Notes: generated by a model from the letters alone, not told the origin. 64,000 nucleotides of DNA from Paraburkholderia ferrariae NBRC 106233 (GCF_000685035.1 NZ_BAYB01000015.1:62001-126000); one strand, 5' to 3'; shown: positions 28,130 to 36,497, numbered from the stretch's first letter. Translations and numbers: made by a program.

Positions 28130-29695
28130 TCAGGCGGTGGCAGCGGGACGGCCCGCGGCGACAGGTTCAAGACCGAAATCTTCTGGGAAATGATTGAGCG
28201 CGGAGAGCACCGGGTAGGGCGTCATGCCGCCCATCGCGCAAAGCGAGCCGGATACCATCGTGTCGCACAGATCGCGCAGCAGCGTGACCTGCTTTTCCGA
28301 CGTGTCGCCCTGGCGGATCTTCGCGATCACCTCGACGCCGCGCGTCGAGCCGATGCGGCACGGCGTGCACTTGCCGCACGATTCGAGCGTGCAGAACTCC
28401 ATGGCGTACTGGGCGAGCCCGGCGAGATCGGACGTGTCGTCGTGCACGACGAGGCCGCCGTGGCCCACCACCGCACCTACGGCCGCATACGCTTCGTAGT
28501 CCATGGGAATGTCCCACTGGCTCTCGGGCAGATAGGTGCCGAGCGGGCCGCCCACCTGCACGGCGCGCGCCGGCCGCCCGCTTGCGGTGCCGCCGCCGTA
28601 GTCGTACATCAGCTCGCGCAGCGTCACGCCGAACGCCAGTTCGACGAGCCCGCCGCGCGCAATGTTGCCCGCGAGCTGGAACGGCAGCGTGCCGCGCGAG
28701 CGGCCCATGCCGAAGTCCTTGTAGAACGCGGCGCCCTTCGCAAAGATCACCGGCACCGTGGCGAGCGTGATGACGTTGTTGATGACCGTGGGCTTGCCGT
28801 AGAGGCCGGCGAGCGCGGGCAACGGCGGCTTGGCGCGCACGATGCCGCGCTTGCCTTCGAGCGATTCGAGCAGCGCCGTTTCCTCGCCGCACACATAGGC
28901 GCCCGCGCCTTTGGCGACGAACAGATCGAAACGCCGGCCGCTGCCGAGCACGTCGTCGCCGAGCCAGCCCGCCGCGCGTGCACGGCGGATCGCTTCTTCG
29001 AGTGCGGCGATGGCATGCGGATACTCGCTGCGCACGTAGATATGCCCTACCGTGGCACCCACAGTGATGCCGGCGATGGTCATCCCTTCGATCAGCATGT
29101 ACGGATCGCTTTCCATGACGAGGCGATCGGAGAACGTGCCCGAATCGCCTTCGTCGGCATTGCAGACGATGTACTTCTGGTCGGCCTGCGCGCCGGCCAC
29201 CGTGCGCCATTTGATGCCGGCCGGAAACGCTGCGCCGCCGCGCCCGCGCAGTCCCGATTCCACCAGCGCCTCGCAGGCGGCGGCGCCCGTCATGGCGAGC
29301 GCGCTGCGCAGGCCGGCGAGGCCGCCGTGCGCGAGGTAATCGTCGGTCGAGAGCGGATCGGTAATGCCGATGCGGGCGAACGTGAGGCGCTGCTGGCGGC
29401 GCAGGTACGGAATCTGTTCGACGAGCCCGACGCCGCGCGCATGCGGCGCGCCTTGAAGGAAACCGGCATCGAACAGTGCGCCGATCTCCTCGGCTTCGAC
29501 GTTCGCGTACCCGACGCGGCCATCGGCCGTTTCCACTTCGATCAGCGGTTCGAGGTAGAGCAGGCCGCGCGAACCGTTGCGCACGATTTCGACGGCGAGG
29601 CCGCGTGCTGCGGCTTCGTGTGCGATGGCGAGGGCGATTGCATCCGCGCCGAGCGCGAGTGCCGAGGAGTCGCGGGGAACGTAGACGCGGATCAT
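28130..29695 (-). CDS. fdsB: NAD-dependent formate dehydrogenase, FMN/NAD-binding beta subunit
   Basis: 521 residues, homologous to NuoF with a short N-terminal thioredoxin-like part. Visible sites: FMN/NADH region GRGGAAFPAGIKW, NADEGDSGTFSDR, GAGAYVCGEETALL, and the [4Fe-4S] motif ESCGKCTPCRIG with a later cysteine in SLCAMGG. It passes electrons from FdsA via FMN to NAD+. Its ATG overlaps the fdsG stop (ATGA), so the two are coupled. Confidence 0.95.
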   Translation of the reverse strand: MIRVYVPRDSSALALGADAIALAIAHEAAARGLAVEIVRNGSRGLLYLEPLIEVETADGRVGYANVEAEEIGALFDAGFLQGAPHARGVGLVEQIPYLRRQQRLTFARIGITDPLSTDDYLAHGGLAGLRSALAMTGAAACEALVESGLRGRGGAAFPAGIKWRTVAGAQADQKYIVCNADEGDSGTFSDRLVMESDPYMLIEGMTIAGITVGATVGHIYVRSEYPHAIAALEEAIRRARAAGWLGDDVLGSGRRFDLFVAKGAGAYVCGEETALLESLEGKRGIVRAKPPLPALAGLYGKPTVINNVITLATVPVIFAKGAAFYKDFGMGRSRGTLPFQLAGNIARGGLVELAFGVTLRELMYDYGGGTASGRPARAVQVGGPLGTYLPESQWDIPMDYEAYAAVGAVVGHGGLVVHDDTSDLAGLAQYAMEFCTLESCGKCTPCRIGSTRGVEVIAKIRQGDTSEKQVTLLRDLCDTMVSGSLCAMGGMTPYPVLSALNHFPEDFGLEPVAAGRPAATA

Positions 29696-30228
29696 GCGGC
29701 CTCCTTCGTTTTGCCGGCAGCGGTCACGGCCGCATCGAGGAGCGCGTCGAACTTTTGCGGCGTCACCTTCGCGTGCAAGGTGCCGTTGATCGTCATCGCG
29801 GGGGAGAGCGCGCACTGGCCGAGGCAGTACAGCGATTCCAGCGCGAGTGCCGTGCCTTGCGTGCCTTCCGTGCCGTGTGCGTGGCCGGTTTCGTCGCCGT
29901 GCGCGTGCGCTTGTGCGAAGCGGCAGCCCGTATGTGCCTCGATATGGCCGGCGAGCGCTTCGCTGCCCATGCTGCGGCAGGCCTCGGCGCGGCAGAGCTG
30001 CACGGTGACGGCGGCGGGCGGCGAGGTGCGGAAGTGGTGGTAGTAGCTGATGACGCCATGCACCTCGGCGCGCGAGAGGTTCAGCGCCTTCGCCAGCGGT
30101 ATGACCGCGTCGGGAGGCACGAAGCCGGTTTCGTCCTGGATGGCGTGCAGGACCGCGAGCAGCGTGCGGCCGGGTTGTGCATGCCGGTGCACGAGGTCGT
30201 CCGGCGCGGGGTGCAAGGTTTTGTTCAT
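29692..30228 (-). CDS. fdsG: NAD-dependent formate dehydrogenase, [2Fe-2S] gamma subunit
   Basis: 178 residues, a NuoE-like subunit. The four [2Fe-2S] ligands are C79 and C84 (LCRAEACRSMG) and C135 and C139 (YCLGQCA). Between the pairs, around residues 107-125, is a His/Gly/Thr-rich insert (about four HxH-like histidines) that I do not recall from typical FdsG proteins. It is the first gene of the fdsGBA-D operon, divergent from fdsR, with the ATG at 30228. Confidence 0.92.
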   Translation of the reverse strand: MNKTLHPAPDDLVHRHAQPGRTLLAVLHAIQDETGFVPPDAVIPLAKALNLSRAEVHGVISYYHHFRTSPPAAVTVQLCRAEACRSMGSEALAGHIEAHTGCRFAQAHAHGDETGHAHGTEGTQGTALALESLYCLGQCALSPAMTINGTLHAKVTPQKFDALLDAAVTAAGKTKEAA

Positions 30229-30359
30229 AGTGGGGTGTCTTTCGGGGCAAATATGCACTTGTATTTCATAAAGTGTGCATCTATGCTGCCGTTGTCTCGT
30301 TGTTTGAACGAACAATAGGCCGGTGTATTGGCTTTCGCAATAGGAAAGGCGATTTCATA
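30229..30359. promoter_or_regulatory. Divergent fdsG/fdsR control region
   Basis: A low-GC 131-base gap. It contains an imperfect palindrome TTGTTTGAACGAACAA at 30300-30315 and a looser dyad ATGCAC (30253-30258) / GTGCAT (30275-30280). Either could be the FdsR binding site. This is inference from position and symmetry only. Confidence 0.5.
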
Positions 30360-31445
30360 ATGATCAAGGTGGAGTGCCAGGCGCAGCTCGTGGTGCGCGA
30401 TGCGGAGGGCCGCGAGGCAAGCCTGACGGACGTTGTGCCGCTGCTCGCCCTGGTGGCGGAGGAAGGCAGCATCGCGCAGGCCGCGCAGCGTAAGGGTTTG
30501 TCCTATCGGCATGCCTGGGGCCTGTTGCGCGAAGTCGAGGAGCGCCTGGGCGGTGCGCTGATCGCGAAGGCGCGAGGCCGCGGCTCGGTGCTCTCGGAAC
30601 TCGGGGAGGCGGTGCTGCGCTCGCAGCGGCTGTGCGGCGAGCGCCTGCAAGGCAACCTGCAGGCGCTCGCGAGCGAAGTCGCCAGCGACCTCAACCGCTG
30701 GCTCGTGCCGCATGCGCCGGAGCTGCGCATTCATGCGTCGCACGGCTACGCGGTGGCCTCGCTGGTAACGGCGCTCGTCGCGCAGCAGGTGCCGGTGGAA
30801 ATCAAGTACCGCGATAGCGTCGATGCCATCACGGCGCTCGCGCGCGGCGAATGCGATCTGGCCGGCTTCCACTTGCCGCGCGGCGACTTTCGCACGGCCT
30901 GCGCCGACGCATACCGCAACTGGCTCGATCCGCAGCGCCATGTTTTCGTGCACCTCACGCGGCGCAAGCAAGGGCTCTTCGTGGGCCGCGGCAACCCGAA
31001 GCACATTGCGGGGCTCGCCGATCTCGCGCGCGGCGACATCCGCTTCGTGAACCGTCAGCCGGGCTCGGGCACGCGCATGCTGATCGATCTGCTGCTCACG
31101 CGCATCGGCGTGGATCCGGGGCGGGTGAACGGGTACGCGTCCTCGGAGCTGACGCACTCGGCGATCGCGGCCTTCGTCGCGAGCGGCATGGCCGACGTAG
31201 GCTTCGGCGTCGAGCCGGCGGCGCATCACTTCGGTCTCGATTTCATCCCGGTCGCCGACGAGGACTACTATTTCGCGTGCGATCGCGCGCAACTGGAGCG
31301 GGAGCCGCTTTCCGCCGTGCTGGCGCTGCTGCGCGGCGCGCCGTTTCGCCAGGATGTCGCGCACCTCGAAGGCTACGACCCCGCCGACTGCGGCACGGTC
31401 GTCGCGCTCGACGACGGCTGGGCCGGACTCGCGCCGGCGCTGTAA
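30360..31445 (+). CDS. fdsR: LysR/ModE-type HTH regulator of formate dehydrogenase
   Basis: 361 residues. The N-terminal 100 form a ModE/LysR-like winged helix (GSIAQAAQRKGLSYRHAWGLL); the rest is a molybdate/PBP-like domain (RFVNRQPGSGTRMLIDLLL, residues 225-245) of the kind seen in FdsR. It is divergent from fdsG, the position of the known regulator that couples fds expression to formate and molybdenum status. The start at 30360 gives MIKVECQAQL and is preferred to an in-frame start 87 bases upstream inside the shared control region. Confidence 0.87.
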   Translation: MIKVECQAQLVVRDAEGREASLTDVVPLLALVAEEGSIAQAAQRKGLSYRHAWGLLREVEERLGGALIAKARGRGSVLSELGEAVLRSQRLCGERLQGNLQALASEVASDLNRWLVPHAPELRIHASHGYAVASLVTALVAQQVPVEIKYRDSVDAITALARGECDLAGFHLPRGDFRTACADAYRNWLDPQRHVFVHLTRRKQGLFVGRGNPKHIAGLADLARGDIRFVNRQPGSGTRMLIDLLLTRIGVDPGRVNGYASSELTHSAIAAFVASGMADVGFGVEPAAHHFGLDFIPVADEDYYFACDRAQLEREPLSAVLALLRGAPFRQDVAHLEGYDPADCGTVVALDDGWAGLAPAL

Positions 31446-31549
31446 CGCGATGCAATCAGCGCTCACTGCAGCAGGCGATGCTTTCTGTGATACTTTCGGG
31501 CAGGTATTGGCTTTTTTGTTTTAGATGCGCGCTCAGGCGCCGATCGACC

Positions 31550-31816
31550 ATGAAATTCTTGCTTAATGTTTGTGCTGCTGCCGCGACCGCGGGAGCACTT
31601 TTTGCCACCGTCTCGATTGCCTTCGCGCAGAATTCTCCGGGCGTACCGGACGGCATTCTGACCGACGAGTTCCGTCTTCAGGAGCATCCTCAGTTGCAAT
31701 TCGCGGCTTCGGCGCCGTCGAACAAATACCAGCACGGCGCGCCTTCGCAGGCGCGCAAGAAGGGCGACCTCGGCGACCCGAACGGCTGCAATCTGCAGTG
31801 CCCGCAGGGTAACTGA
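31550..31816 (+). CDS. Small secreted protein of unknown function
   Basis: 88 residues. The first 26 are a clear Sec signal peptide (MKFLLNVCAAAAT... ending SIAFA-Q). The mature part is about 60 residues, Pro/Gln/Asn-rich, with two cysteines near the C-terminus in a CNLQC arrangement that may form a disulfide. I do not recognise the family. A strong terminator follows 63 bases downstream. It is the last gene before the genomic island. Confidence 0.65.
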   Translation: MKFLLNVCAAAATAGALFATVSIAFAQNSPGVPDGILTDEFRLQEHPQLQFAASAPSNKYQHGAPSQARKKGDLGDPNGCNLQCPQGN

Positions 31817-31878
31817 GGCTGGAGGTGCGCGTTGCGGCTGGCCTGTGGGGGGGGCTGGGTGGGGTGGGGGGAAGGAAG

Positions 31879-31914
31879 ACTCGCGAGACCCGAGAGGGTT
31901 GTCGCGAGTTTTTG
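31879..31914 (+). terminator. Intrinsic terminator
   Basis: 8-bp stem ACTCGCGA (31879-31886) with TCGCGAGT (31902-31909), followed by a T run. It ends the transcript of the small secreted protein. Confidence 0.85.
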
Positions 31915-32261
31915 TTTGTCAGGTAGAAATGTGGTGGGTAGCGCCCCGCCTTTCCGCTCGCATCATGGATCGGCTTGTGCATTCGAGCGACGCTCTATCG
32001 ATATTCATCGATTTCGACCGTGCCGCCCATGGCTTCCGTCATGTCCGGTTCAACGCCAGTGTGTCCGGAATTCGGGCAACTGAACCTGCTGCCTCGCGTT
32101 AAAAGCGGGAAATCACCGAGGTACGTACGCCCGCCGTCAGACCGGCGGGTTGCCAGCGCCGTTCGGGGTTATACGGGACGTTCCGGATTGGGATCCCGGC
32201 GAGCGGCATGTCGGTATCGACCGTGGTGGTATGGATCGATGCCACCAAAAGCATAGCCCCA
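31915..32261. other. Gene-free left flank of the island
   Basis: I see no gene. No tRNA gene and no copy of the tmRNA 3' end is visible here. The sequence leads into the in-frame remnant of a P4-type integrase. Confidence 0.4.
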
Positions 32262-32522
32262 GACTACCGGCTGACGGCGTTACTGCGCCGTGTGAAAGCG
32301 AAGAGCGGCCCGCCAGGGCGCGTGGCGATCGCGCACGGCTTTAGAGGCTCGTTCAGAGATTGGGCCAGCGAAAGCGGCTACGCCCGCGACCTGGCCGAAC
32401 GGGCGCTCGCGCATATCGTCGCGAACAAGGTTGAAGCGGCCTGTCACCGGACCGACCTTCTGGAACGGCGCCGCCTGATGATGGAAGCGTGGGCGGTGCA
32501 GGTCTGTTCTTGCCTGGCGTGA
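32262..32522 (+). pseudogene. C-terminal remnant of a P4-type tyrosine recombinase
   Basis: About 87 codons of an integrase C-terminus: the conserved HGFRGSFRDWASE box (catalytic HxxR) followed by ALAHIVANKVEAA and LLERRRLMMEAWA. The residue where P4-type integrases carry the catalytic tyrosine (normally KVEAAY) is Cys here (KVEAAC). The N-terminal 300 residues are missing and there is no start signal. It marks an earlier integration event at the left side of the island. Confidence 0.8.
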
Positions 32523-32579
32523 ATGCAGTATTGCGGCTCGACATCCAATGCTGGCGGGCAATTCCAACAGCGCATCCGG

Positions 32580-33209
32580 TCAATTGACGTCGAGATGGTC
32601 TTCCATCAGTGGCGGGCCGCTCAGTTGTAACGTAATCAGATAGCGCTCGTCTTCTGGCCGGTTTTCGTGAGTGAACCGGCGAATGTCAAGAAAGACCTGA
32701 TATTTGCCCGCGACTTGCCAGAAGGATTGTGGATCGTCACCGCGCCGGATGCTTTCGACCATCGCGGGCGTATTGCTGACAGGTGGGAACTCATCGGCGC
32801 GTATGGGATGCCAGCCGTGCCGCCGTAACTGGTCCTGAAGGTCAAGTATGGCCGCCAAAGCCTCTTTGAGTGGCAATGTCTCGACTTGCGGCGAAAGCGT
32901 GACAGACCACACATTGCCGTGCTTGTCATATCCGACTGTCAGGAACTTCGCGGCAGGCGTGATAAAACCGTGTTCGGGATCAGTGAACTGGAACCGTGCC
33001 GGTCTAGTTACCACGCCCCCCCAAGCCGCGCCGACCTCAAGCGGCGGGAGTGTTGAATGGGATTGTGCGCGTACCTGCTCATAAGGCTCGCCAAGCGTAA
33101 GGACGACCTCATCAACGGGCTTTGCCATCGCGATTAGTGCCCATACGGCAGTGCAGCCAATCGCGGCGCAAGCGAGATACCTGAGCCACCGCGTTTTTTG
33201 CCACATCAT
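32580..33209 (-). CDS. Unknown membrane-anchored/periplasmic protein, second gene of a two-gene unit
   Basis: 209 residues. Residues 9-30 form one hydrophobic segment (uncleaved anchor or signal). The remaining 180 residues are soluble and presumably periplasmic, with no domain I recognise. Its ATG comes 2 bases after the stop of the upstream gene, so the two are one unit. GC content is lower than in the flanking core. The position after a Cys-rich partner and the single N-terminal anchor resemble an immunity-type protein, but this is inference only. Confidence 0.7.
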   Translation of the reverse strand: MMWQKTRWLRYLACAAIGCTAVWALIAMAKPVDEVVLTLGEPYEQVRAQSHSTLPPLEVGAAWGGVVTRPARFQFTDPEHGFITPAAKFLTVGYDKHGNVWSVTLSPQVETLPLKEALAAILDLQDQLRRHGWHPIRADEFPPVSNTPAMVESIRRGDDPQSFWQVAGKYQVFLDIRRFTHENRPEDERYLITLQLSGPPLMEDHLDVN

Positions 33210-33211
33210 GC

Positions 33212-34216
33212 TTACCTCTGGCTCTGGCGCGCAATGAGATAAAGGGAGCTTTCAACGTCGTACTTCTGACGCGGATCGTGCAACAGTTGATTGAATCGCT
33301 GTGCGGCACGTAGTACAAACGCCATGCGTTGCTGCGGATCGGCAAGATTGGCAAGCGGTTCCTTGCTGAATCTTTCGTTCTTGCCGTTGGCTCCCGTCAC
33401 CGTACACTGATTCGCAAAGGCAAGCTGAATCTCCCGCGCCGATCCAGTCGGAATATGCAATGCCCATGCGAACTGGTTGGCGCGCATCAGCAGCGCGAAT
33501 GCCGGATCGTCGTACATGGCTGGTTGCAGAATATTTATTTGCTCATGATATGCAAGTTGCTCCACGCCAGTTTCAAGGTCTCCGCTATCAATCGCCTCAA
33601 ATGCGCGCATGACCTGGGGTTGTACCTTGCCAAACGATATTGCGGATTCAATCGGCCACAGTACCGAACCGCGCAAATTTGCCCGCTCCGGAAGGCAGCG
33701 CTTGAACCTCTGTAGTCCAAACTGCTTGTAGAACATATGAAGCGGCCAAACGTCGAGAAACAATGACATATTTCCCTTGGCGAGCATCTGATAGACCTTG
33801 GCACCGCTTTCGGCGGTCGCGGCACCCGCCGCTGACTGTGTCCCGTAGGCTGTCCATGCGGCCGGACCCACACTCGCTACCTTGCTCAAATTGGCAACGC
33901 TGTACGAAGTCGATTTGCCGATCATTTCGGCTGCGTTAAGCAGCCCGCAACCTACCTGCTTTGACGCGAACGCGGCGAGTCCGGCCCACTGGAAACGTCG
34001 GTCATCCCACCAGAGTTGCGCATACACGGCGTTGATACGGCGATTGCGCGCGATCGGATCATCTACCGCGACAATCGCTTCGGCCTGCTTCTGATAGAAG
34101 CGCCAGCAGTCGATGCAGTCCTGCTTGTCATCTTTCGCTCGCTTTTTTGCGGCAGCCTCTTCTTCTTTCCAGTTCGGATAACAGACCGGGCAGCGGGGGT
34201 TGCCACACTTTTGCAT
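33212..34216 (-). CDS. Unknown Cys-rich protein, first gene of a two-gene unit
   Basis: 334 residues. The N-terminus has a possible zinc-binding cluster: C4, C9 and C12 (CGNPRCPVC) and a CIDC pair near residue 34. Around residues 75-100 is a segment (WAGLAAFASKQVGCGL) that I recall from uncharacterised proteins of Gram-negative bacteria, some near type VI secretion genes; I cannot confirm this. No signal peptide. AAGAAAAG precedes the ATG. It forms a tight two-gene unit with the membrane-anchored gene downstream. Function unknown. Confidence 0.7.
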   Translation of the reverse strand: MQKCGNPRCPVCYPNWKEEEAAAKKRAKDDKQDCIDCWRFYQKQAEAIVAVDDPIARNRRINAVYAQLWWDDRRFQWAGLAAFASKQVGCGLLNAAEMIGKSTSYSVANLSKVASVGPAAWTAYGTQSAAGAATAESGAKVYQMLAKGNMSLFLDVWPLHMFYKQFGLQRFKRCLPERANLRGSVLWPIESAISFGKVQPQVMRAFEAIDSGDLETGVEQLAYHEQINILQPAMYDDPAFALLMRANQFAWALHIPTGSAREIQLAFANQCTVTGANGKNERFSKEPLANLADPQQRMAFVLRAAQRFNQLLHDPRQKYDVESSLYLIARQSQR

Positions 34217-34722
34217 AGTTTCTTTTCTTGCAGGTTGTTTTTATGCGTACCGAGTTACGCGAGCGTTCGCGTTGCGAAGTCACGCCAGCACCGCCCAGGA
34301 TTGCAGGGCAATCAGATGGATTCTGGTTTTTTGATTGGCCGAACCCGATTGTGCAGCATGACGCCATCTCGAAAAACTCCGCGGAAGCGGGGCTCGCTGA
34401 CTTTTACTATTCACCTTCGACGGGAAACTGCCGCACCGCTCGTTGGTGGGGGATGGGATCCGGTCCCCGACAGGTCAGTTTTTGAGCGGCGCCACGGACG
34501 CGGACAAACTCGTCCTCATCGACGAGTGGCGTAATTTCGCCAACGCGATCGATGCGAAGCGCAAGTTCGGCATCGAGAAGAACGGGCTCTGTCTGCTGCT
34601 CGCCTACGTCATCGAAGGGATGCGGCAGCGATTGCGAGCTGGATCGCGTTGACGAGGTGCCATTTGCCCAACATGCCGCGCCGGCTCATCGCCCGCGCGG
34701 CTTTTTCTTTAGGGAGATGACT
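34217..34722. other. Gene-poor segment with a possible 3' gene fragment
   Basis: The best open frame covers about 34401-34652 and encodes up to 83 residues ending YVIEGMRQRLRAGSR, with internal SPTGQFLSG and FANAIDAKRKFGI. It has only TTG/GTG starts and no good ribosome-binding site, so it looks like the tail of a truncated gene. The rest holds nothing I can support. Confidence 0.4.
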
Positions 34723-35115
34723 ATGGAAAAGGTGCTGAACCTACTGCCGAAGGAAGCCGCCGAGCGGCTGCGCGTGTCGGTCGGCACGCTCGCCAACTGG
34801 CGCGTCGAGGGCTGCGGCCCGCGCTACATCAAGTTCGGGCGCAAAGTGCTGTACCCCGCCCCCGAGCTCGAAGCGTTCGAAGCTAAGGCGCTCAAACAGG
34901 TTGCTGGCGAACCGCAGCGCGAAGTGGCGGCGCCGCATCTGTTGCCCGTTGAAGTGGCGGCGCGCTTGCATATGTCAGTGCACACGCTATCGAACTGGCG
35001 CGTGCAGGGCCTTGGCCCGCGCTATATCAAGCTGGGCCGAAAAATCGTTTATCCAATCGCGGAATTGGAGGCTTTCGAACGTGATCGGCTTCGTTCAAAC
35101 ACGACAGAACCGTGA
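34723..35115 (+). CDS. Tandem excisionase-type HTH protein
   Basis: 130 residues consisting of two copies of one MerR/Xis-like winged-helix module, residues 7-53 and 73-119, joined by a 19-residue linker. The copies agree at about 33 of 47 positions; each has the core TLxNWRV, GPRYIK and ELEAFE. Single modules of this type are excisionases or small regulators of mobile elements. Two per chain would let one molecule bind two half-sites. AGGGAG lies 6 bases before the ATG at 34723; an ATG at 34717 is too close to it. Confidence 0.85.
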   Translation: MEKVLNLLPKEAAERLRVSVGTLANWRVEGCGPRYIKFGRKVLYPAPELEAFEAKALKQVAGEPQREVAAPHLLPVEVAARLHMSVHTLSNWRVQGLGPRYIKLGRKIVYPIAELEAFERDRLRSNTTEP

Positions 35116-35148
35116 GTCTATCCGCGGGGAAGCTTCACCGGTAGCCGA

Positions 35149-35667
35149 TCAGCCCCGCATCCAGCTATTCGGGCCGCTGTCACCATGCAAGACCGTTGGG
35201 GCGTGGCCGCCCGTTGCGTTTGCGTATTTGATAGCCGCTTTGCACACGGGGGACCGCCACGTGCCATCCGAGTACGCGGTAGCCGGATGATTCTGCAAAA
35301 CTGCCTTGCGCAGTTCGGGCCCATCAAAGCAGGGCTGGCAGACAAAGTGATCAGGTTCAGTGGTTGTCGCTTCGGCCCGGTAAACGAAGCGGCCAGGGGC
35401 GACTGGGTGGAGCAGATACCGGCCGCGCTCGGCCAGGGTGGCCTTCACTTCGGCCAGTTCTTTCGTAGCTTCGCGGTGTTGCTCCTGAAGCTCTGAGAGT
35501 TGTGCGTTGTGCAGGAACAGCGCCTGTTGCGCGTCGAGCAACTTGCTGTTCAGGTCGGACAGCTTGGGGGCTATCTCGTTGAAGTTTTTCACTTCCAGCG
35601 CGGCGCGCCCGAATTCTGTAGCCGCCTTCAGTGACGTAAATGCCGCCGTCAACTGCTGCATGTCCAT
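35149..35667 (-). CDS. Phage-type coiled-coil/zinc-finger protein
   Basis: 172 residues. Residues 1-85 are helical and partly coiled-coil (KLSDLNSKLLDAQQALF, ELQEQHREATKELAEVK). Next comes the block RYLLHPVAPGRFVYR and a CxxC pair (FVCQPC) near residue 115, with another Cys after it, giving a probable zinc site. This layout recurs in uncharacterised prophage proteins. GGGGAACGGG precedes the ATG. Function unknown. Confidence 0.72.
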   Translation of the reverse strand: MDMQQLTAAFTSLKAATEFGRAALEVKNFNEIAPKLSDLNSKLLDAQQALFLHNAQLSELQEQHREATKELAEVKATLAERGRYLLHPVAPGRFVYRAEATTTEPDHFVCQPCFDGPELRKAVLQNHPATAYSDGTWRSPVCKAAIKYANATGGHAPTVLHGDSGPNSWMRG

Positions 35668-35773
35668 CCCGTTCCCCGATCGTCGTGATGAGAGGCACAG
35701 TAGCACAGGCAACAGGTGGCACCAAAAGCAATTCTGACGCGCGAGAAAACCCCCGCCATACTGCGCGCAACGC

Positions 35774-35863
35774 TCAAAGAACGAACGTTAAAACAATCTC
35801 ACAAGCTGCTACGAGTAGCACCCCGGAGATCTTCAGGATTTTGAGAACTAGCACTGCGTGCAT
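35774..35863 (-). CDS. 29-residue single-span membrane peptide
   Basis: Reads MHAVLVLKILKISGVLLVAA and ends FVL: two lysines near the N-terminal side and an otherwise hydrophobic chain long enough for one membrane span. A near-consensus Shine-Dalgarno AAGGAGAG lies 5-7 bases upstream of the ATG, stronger than most genes in this island. No longer ORF explains that site. It could be a type I toxin-like or regulatory small membrane protein; the function is unknown. Confidence 0.55.
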   Translation of the reverse strand: MHAVLVLKILKISGVLLVAACEIVLTFVL

Positions 35864-36092
35864 GTCCACTCTCCTTTTCTTATCAGCCCGCAGCGCTATG
35901 TTCACTTCTACGCGATACAGCAGCAGGCGCTCGCCCGAAGCCAACCGTGTCCGTGCCTGCGGTGCATCGCCGGATGCGAAATCCGACGACGAGCGTATTG
36001 TCAGGCAAGAGACGGAAAAGTGGAAATTGATCGGCAATTTTTATTGCCGGTTTCCGTGGGGGAGTGCGTGGGAGAGATGGGGTAACAACTGT

Positions 36093-36143
36093 CGCAAGTC
36101 CCTTATAAATCAGGGGCTTGCGAATGAAATTGGTGGGCCGGCG
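36093..36143. other. Candidate left attachment remnant (degenerate tmRNA 3'-end match) with hairpin
   Basis: TGGTGGGCCGGCG at 36131-36143 matches the ssrA 3' end (TGGTGGAGCCGGCG at 52085-52098) except for one missing base, in the same orientation. Directly to its left is an 11-bp hairpin (36093-36103 with 36112-36122, one G-T pair) that could be the terminator once following ssrA. It fits an old attL of the element that ends at 52084, but the match is short and may be chance. Confidence 0.4.
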
Positions 36144-36282
36144 TCAACCGAATTCTGGTCACTGCGCCTTATGTGACAAGGGTGCGCCAGTTTCTTGGCA
36201 GTCAACAACCCCCAAAACAACCCCCGGCAATGTGTTGCTGTAGTAGGCGCTATGTCGTCGCGCGGCTGCCACAGGCTGTGCC

Positions 36283-36387
36283 GTGCACGCGATGACCCTA
36301 GCGAAGATCAGCGGGCACAAGGACCTTCGGCTGTTGCAGGAACACTACTATCGGGAAACCCCTGAGCAGATCGCGGCTCGCCTCTGA
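36283..36387 (+). pseudogene. C-terminal remnant of a second tyrosine recombinase
   Basis: 35 codons reading MTLAKISGHKDLRLLQ followed by HYYRETPEQIAARL and a stop. This is the end of a phage integrase with the catalytic GH and the HYYR tyrosine. Nothing upstream in frame resembles the rest of an integrase. Copies of AACAACCCCC (36204-36225), also found near the intact integrase at 51.9 kb, lie just upstream. Confidence 0.75.
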
Positions 36388-36497
36388 TGCATCGTGACCC
36401 CGTTTTAAGGTCTTGTATTTTAAGCACTTGCCATCAGATAGACTGCGTGCGGCGCCGAACCGACCGAGGTGCGACGCTTTGCGACAGTCAAAGCGAA

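Noticed and set aside
31917..32261. An exact copy of the tmRNA 3' end as attL at the left edge
   Set aside because: I looked for GGGAATCGAACCCG-like sequence and found none here.
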